This document shows, piece after piece, positions 6,695 through 8,696 of a stretch of DNA of 8,696 nucleotides. A program made the translations under genes and the position numbers. Every line of letters begins with the position of its first letter. The first letter of the stretch is position 1. The DNA is taken from assembly GCA_021299615.1 (NCBI GenBank), contig JAJTHC010000215.1, forward strand, positions 1 through 8,696, in the 5' to 3' direction. The stretch comes from Vampirovibrionales bacterium (GTDB taxonomy: Bacteria; Cyanobacteriota; Vampirovibrionia; Vampirovibrionales; JAJTHC01). The notes under the pieces are model-generated. The model saw nothing but the letters and a program-made list of their open reading frames with translations. It was not told the DNA's origin and did not search any database.

Positions 6695-6724
6695 ACCGTT
6701 TTTTTGCCAAGAAAACCCTAAAAC

Positions 6725-6765
6725 AACCATCGGGTGGGATGCACGTCTCACTCGATTTGGTTTTT
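6725..6765 (+). terminator. Rho-independent terminator of the poly-G gene
   Basis: ATCGGGTGGGA (6729-6739) pairs over all 11 positions, two of them G-U, with TCTCACTCGAT (6746-6756) around the loop TGCACG. A T run follows at 6761-6765. It lies 34 bp after the stop codon and isolates this gene from icd downstream. Confidence 0.75.
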
Positions 6766-6798
6766 CTGCATTTTATAAAGGATGTTCGCAAGAATTGC

Positions 6799-6826
6799 TT
6801 GTTTCACTGTAAAGTCGTGCTAAACT
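6799..6826 (+). promoter_or_regulatory. Candidate promoter of icd
   Basis: TTGTTT (6799-6804) and TAAACT (6821-6826) are 16 bp apart. TG at 6818-6819 gives an extended -10. Transcription would start near 6833, leaving a leader of about 70 nt. No riboswitch-like structure stands out in the leader. AGGAG at 6890-6894 is the ribosome binding site. Confidence 0.45.
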
Positions 6827-6904
6827 GGGTATAGACGCTCTGAGTCCTTATTGTGGGGGCTTGTATCGTCTAAAATATGTAGCTAGTTTAGGAGATTTAG
6901 GCAA

Positions 6905-8416
6905 ATGATGAACGCCACAACTGAAAGTCCTGCTTGCCAATTGAGTGCGGATGGCTCACAACAAGTGAACGTCCCTATTACAGTTGCTCGTGGAGACGGC
7001 ATCGGCCCCGAAATTATGGAAGCCACCTTGAAAGTCTTGAAAGCCGCAGGCGCAAGAATCGCTATTGAAGAAATCGAAATCGGCGAAAAAGTCTACGGAC
7101 GTGGACACCTTTCAGGCATTGAAGAATCCTCATGGGAAAGTCTTCGTCGCACGAAAGTATTCTTAAAAGCCCCTATTACCACGCCTCAAGGCGGTGGTGT
7201 AAAAAGCTTGAACGTTACGACTCGTAAAACCTTGGGCTTGTACGCCAATGTGCGTCCTTGTGTAAGTTACTCCCCATTTGTCGCCACCAAGCACCCTACC
7301 ATGGATTTGGTCATTATTCGTGAAAACGAAGAAGATCTTTATGCGGGTATTGAGCACCGTCAAACGGATGAAGTGTATCAGTGCTTGAAATTGATTTCTC
7401 GCCCTGGAACCGAAAAAATCGTTCGCTATGCGTTTGAATATGCTCGTTTGCATAACCGCAAAAAAGTCACTTGCTTTGCGAAAGACAACATCATGAAGTT
7501 GACCGATGGTCTCTTCCACAAAGTCTTCGACGAAGTAGCGGCTGAATACCCTGAACTTGAAAACGAGTTCTGGATCATCGATATTGGTGCAGCGAAAATG
7601 GCTGATACCCCTGAAGCCTTCGACGTCATTGTTATGGCTAACTTGTACGGCGATATTTTGTCGGATGTTGCGGCTCAAATCGCTGGATCTGTTGGTATTG
7701 CGGGTTCCGCTAACATTGGTGAACATTGTGCGATGTTTGAAGCCATCCACGGTTCAGCACCTCGTCGTGCGGGTCAAAACGTGGCTAACCCTTCGGGCTT
7801 GATGTTGGGTGCGGTGCAGATGCTCGTACACATCAACCAGCCTGATGTCGCTACTTTGTTCCACAACGCCTGGTTGAAAACCATGGAAGATGGTATTCAC
7901 ACGTATGACATCTACAAAGAAGGTGTTTCTAAGCAAAAAGTCGGTACGCAAGAGTTCGCTCAAGCCGTTATCGATCGTATTGGTCAGAAGCCTTCCACTT
8001 TGAAAGCGGTTAGCTATCAAGCCAACGTGGTTGAAGCTGGCGAGCCGAAGAAAACCTATACGCCTACGGTTCCTGCCAACAAGCAAACCGTCGGTGTGGA
8101 TGTGTTCCTTCATGTGAAAACCCCTACGGATGTTGAAGCATTGGCGGTTAAATTGCAAGCGGCTCAATTGCCCAACTTGCCTTTGAAATTGATTTCAAAC
8201 CGTGGACAAAAAGTATGGCCAAACGGTTTCGCCGAAACCTTCCATACGGATCACTGGCGTTGTCGTTATGAAAACAAGGAAGGTCAGTCGATTTCTCACA
8301 AAGACATCGTGACGTTGCTTGCTAACGTGGATGCTCAAGGTTTGGACTTCATCAAAACTGAAAACCTTTGCACCTTTGACGGTGAAATCGGTTGGACGGC
8401 GGCTCAAGGCAGCTAA
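6905..8416 (+). CDS. icd: Isocitrate dehydrogenase, long Thermus/Rickettsia type, probably NADP-dependent
   Basis: This TCA-cycle enzyme of the cytoplasm oxidatively decarboxylates isocitrate to 2-oxoglutarate. The product has 503 residues; AGGAG lies 10 bp before the ATG at 6905, and a second ATG follows directly. The catalytic core (to about residue 365) has DGIGPEI at 31-37 and the substrate loop S101, N103, R107, R117 (KSLNVTTRKTLGLYANVRP). It continues with R139 and Y146 (IIRENEEDLYAG), K193 (AKDNIMK), and the metal ligands D226, D250 and D254 (NLYGDILSD). These match the Escherichia coli active site in order and spacing. HGSAPRRAG at 282-290 carries Arg-Arg where NADP enzymes have Lys-Tyr and NAD enzymes usually have Asp, so NADP is inferred. 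Residues about 366-503 form the extra C-terminal domain of the Thermus enzyme (VGVDVFLHV, LKLISNRGQKVWPNG, FDGEIGWTAAQG). The gene has its own promoter and terminator. Confidence 0.94.
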   Translation: MMNATTESPACQLSADGSQQVNVPITVARGDGIGPEIMEATLKVLKAAGARIAIEEIEIGEKVYGRGHLSGIEESSWESLRRTKVFLKAPITTPQGGGVKSLNVTTRKTLGLYANVRPCVSYSPFVATKHPTMDLVIIRENEEDLYAGIEHRQTDEVYQCLKLISRPGTEKIVRYAFEYARLHNRKKVTCFAKDNIMKLTDGLFHKVFDEVAAEYPELENEFWIIDIGAAKMADTPEAFDVIVMANLYGDILSDVAAQIAGSVGIAGSANIGEHCAMFEAIHGSAPRRAGQNVANPSGLMLGAVQMLVHINQPDVATLFHNAWLKTMEDGIHTYDIYKEGVSKQKVGTQEFAQAVIDRIGQKPSTLKAVSYQANVVEAGEPKKTYTPTVPANKQTVGVDVFLHVKTPTDVEALAVKLQAAQLPNLPLKLISNRGQKVWPNGFAETFHTDHWRCRYENKEGQSISHKDIVTLLANVDAQGLDFIKTENLCTFDGEIGWTAAQGS

Positions 8417-8438
8417 GCCTTAGACGTTGAATAGTCTT

Positions 8439-8471
8439 AAAAAGGGATGCTTTTACGAGCATCCCTTTTTT
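8439..8471 (+). terminator. Rho-independent terminator of icd
   Basis: AAAAAGGGATGC (8439-8450) pairs perfectly with GCATCCCTTTTT (8459-8470) around the 8-base loop TTTTACGA, and the T run continues to 8471. It lies 22 bp after the icd stop. The A run on the left arm means it could also work in the opposite direction. Confidence 0.92.
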
Positions 8472-8472
8472 G

Positions 8473-8555
8473 TATAGCTGAATTTAGAGTTTTCTGTACA
8501 GTAGGCTAGACTAGGAGCCTAGATTATTTTGTGAGGGCGTGTAGACAGACCTACA
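8473..8555 (-). repeat. TATAG-ended miniature element, copy C (one half, interrupted)
   Basis: In reverse orientation to copies A and B, this begins TATAGCTGAA at 8473, directly after the icd terminator. It has the GTACAGTAGGCTAGAC block, the TAGGCT / AGCCTA hairpin (8502-8521), the inner arm GATTATTTTGT (8522-8532) and the GTGTAGACAGACCTACA loop. It then stops where the partner arm ACAAAATAATC should follow, because another element end (TATAGCCAA) begins at 8556. Confidence 0.78.
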
Positions 8556-8696
8556 TATAGCCAAGTTTAGAGTTTTCTGTACTGATACCATTTAAACGAT
8601 TGAATAGCGTATAGGTGGATTCTAGGAGCCTAGACTCGCAGATGGGCGAGGTGCACACAAACGTACATAAGCACATCGAGAACCCGAGCGACAACG
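8556..8696 (-). repeat. TATAG-ended miniature element, copy D (divergent, runs off window)
   Basis: This starts TATAGCCAAGTTTAGAG at 8556, the same end as copy B. It then carries about 28 extra bp before the shared block CTAGGAGCCTAGA (8622-8634). The next 62 bp align without gaps to copy B, ending in the shared AGCGACAACG at the window edge. The inner arms differ from the other copies. Going by copy B, the far end should lie roughly 35 bp beyond the window. It sits inside the loop of copy C. Confidence 0.7.

Noticed and set aside
7163..8407. Several open frames on the minus strand across icd, and one at 7557-7802 on the plus strand
   Set aside because: They lie wholly within a gene whose protein matches isocitrate dehydrogenase end to end; their translations show no domain features.

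Overview
The window carries eight protein-coding genes or gene parts and at least five intergenic repeat elements. It comes from a Gram-negative bacterium of moderate GC, because it encodes an LPS-export (LptF/LptG-type) permease. The organism cannot be named from this piece. The permease has a stretch (around ELIALR and GVS) that from memory resembles cyanobacterial/Vampirovibrio-lineage permeases. The isocitrate dehydrogenase is the long Thermus/Rickettsia type. These are hints only.

Layout, left to right. (1) Positions 2-877 hold the 3' part of ligA (NAD-dependent DNA ligase), with an unusually long segment between the HhH and BRCT domains. (2) Positions 898-1129 hold a 232-bp element made of nested palindromes. 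(3) Two + strand genes 11 bp apart follow: a membrane-anchored protein with a possible degenerate nucleotide-cyclase-like domain, and a short-chain-dehydrogenase-like protein that has lost its cofactor and catalytic motifs. (4) A TATAG-ended miniature element (copy A) comes next. (5) Two minus-strand genes follow: an AT-rich zinc-dependent phospholipase C/S1-P1 nuclease-like protein, downstream of the LptF/LptG-type permease. (6) The thioredoxin gene trxA is divergent from the permease, and copy B of the miniature element starts 3 bp after its stop. (7) An AT-rich gene of unknown function is broken at a run of 13 G, and looks like a phase-variable locus captured in the off frame. It ends in a convincing terminator. 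(8) icd has its own promoter and terminator, followed by copy C of the miniature element, which appears to be interrupted by copy D. Copy D runs off the window.

Housekeeping genes (ligA, the permease, trxA, icd) alternate with accessory genes and repeats. There is no large operon. The likely transcription units are the 1255-2792 pair, the permease plus the phospholipase-like gene, and monocistronic trxA, the G-tract gene and icd.

The most noteworthy signals are the poly-G contingency-like gene and the family of TA-flanked, TATAG-ended elements. Each complete element is 148-149 bp with matching ends, the ends differ between copies, and the inner palindrome is perfect. They recall Neisseria Correia elements.
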